21,264 bases of DNA from an uncultured Eisenbergiella sp. (GTDB lineage: Bacteria > Bacillota > Clostridia > Lachnospirales > Lachnospiraceae), in the NCBI GenBank assembly GCA_948960675.1, contig CARDPF010000013.1, positions 1 through 21,264 of the forward strand, read 5' to 3'. Position numbers and translations under genes: made by a program. The notes below the pieces were generated by a model that worked only from the letters and a program-made list of their open reading frames with translations, was not told the DNA's origin and made no database searches. Shown here piece by piece: positions 21,212-21,264 of the stretch. The first letter of the stretch is position 1; each line of letters opens with the position of its first letter.

Positions 21212-21264
21212 ACTATGAAAGTACCAAAACCTACAAGCAGGACTGCGCACTTGCTGCGCAGTCC
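21212..21264 (+). repeat. REP-like palindromic repeat, copy 3 (cut by window end)
   Basis: ACTATGAAAGTACCAAAACC followed by CTACAAGC and the same perfect 10-bp stem with loop CTTGC as copy 2, ending exactly at the window edge. It is identical to copy 2 over the shared part except one base in the first eight and the absence of the 9-base tandem duplication. The full element probably continues beyond the window. Just upstream, TGCGCA-GTGTA-TGCGCA (21181-21197) adds a small hairpin after greA without a T-run. Confidence 0.82.

Noticed and set aside
20475..21264. Possible CRISPR-like array near greA
   Set aside because: Only two direct copies 700 bases apart with a gene between them and no cas genes.

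Overview
The window looks like chromosomal DNA of a gut-type member of the Clostridia, most probably a Lachnospiraceae. This is inferred from the dnaE-pfkA neighbourhood, the strong AGGAGG-type ribosome sites with several TTG and GTG starts, the fairly GC-rich coding style, and the families present: a YesN-like AraC regulator with an LplB/YtcP-type sugar importer, SleB-type wall hydrolases with SH3 domains, and an AAA-ATPase/PD-(D/E)XK protein. There is no rRNA, tRNA, CRISPR array, phage module or transposase. No gene-free stretch exceeds 300 bases; the longest is 229 bases, at 11290-11518.

Left part (1-8831): the 3' two thirds of a DNA polymerase III alpha gene (dnaE), then pfkA with its own promoter and terminator. 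Next come a KtrB/TrkH-KtrA/TrkA potassium uptake pair (both with TTG starts), a SpoU-type RNA 2'-O-methyltransferase overlapping proC, and a GTG-started AAA-ATPase/nuclease-fold protein of unknown function. That last gene is visibly more AT-rich than its neighbours.

Middle part (8898-18174): two paralogous secreted SleB-type wall hydrolases, each with a near-perfect sigma-A promoter and a shared leader motif, bracket a carbohydrate locus. The locus has a membrane AraC-type sensor-regulator on the minus strand. Divergent from it are a lipoprotein solute-binding protein, two permeases and a cytoplasmic GH2 enzyme that carries the N-x-K signature of beta-glucuronidases. The importer has no ATPase gene here, so it probably borrows a shared MsmX-type ATPase. 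The sensor appears to lack most of the usual extracellular domain.

Right part (18175-21264): an MFS sugar-type transporter behind a promoter and a leader hairpin that looks like an attenuator, a closely linked glycerophosphodiester phosphodiesterase, and greA. A palindromic, REP-like intergenic repeat occurs three times: inverted after ktrA, and in direct orientation on both sides of greA, the last copy being cut by the window end. The most interesting candidates for follow-up are this repeat family, the shared leader motif of the two hydrolases, the leader attenuator, the glucuronide-like locus with its shortened sensor, and the ATPase/nuclease-fold gene.
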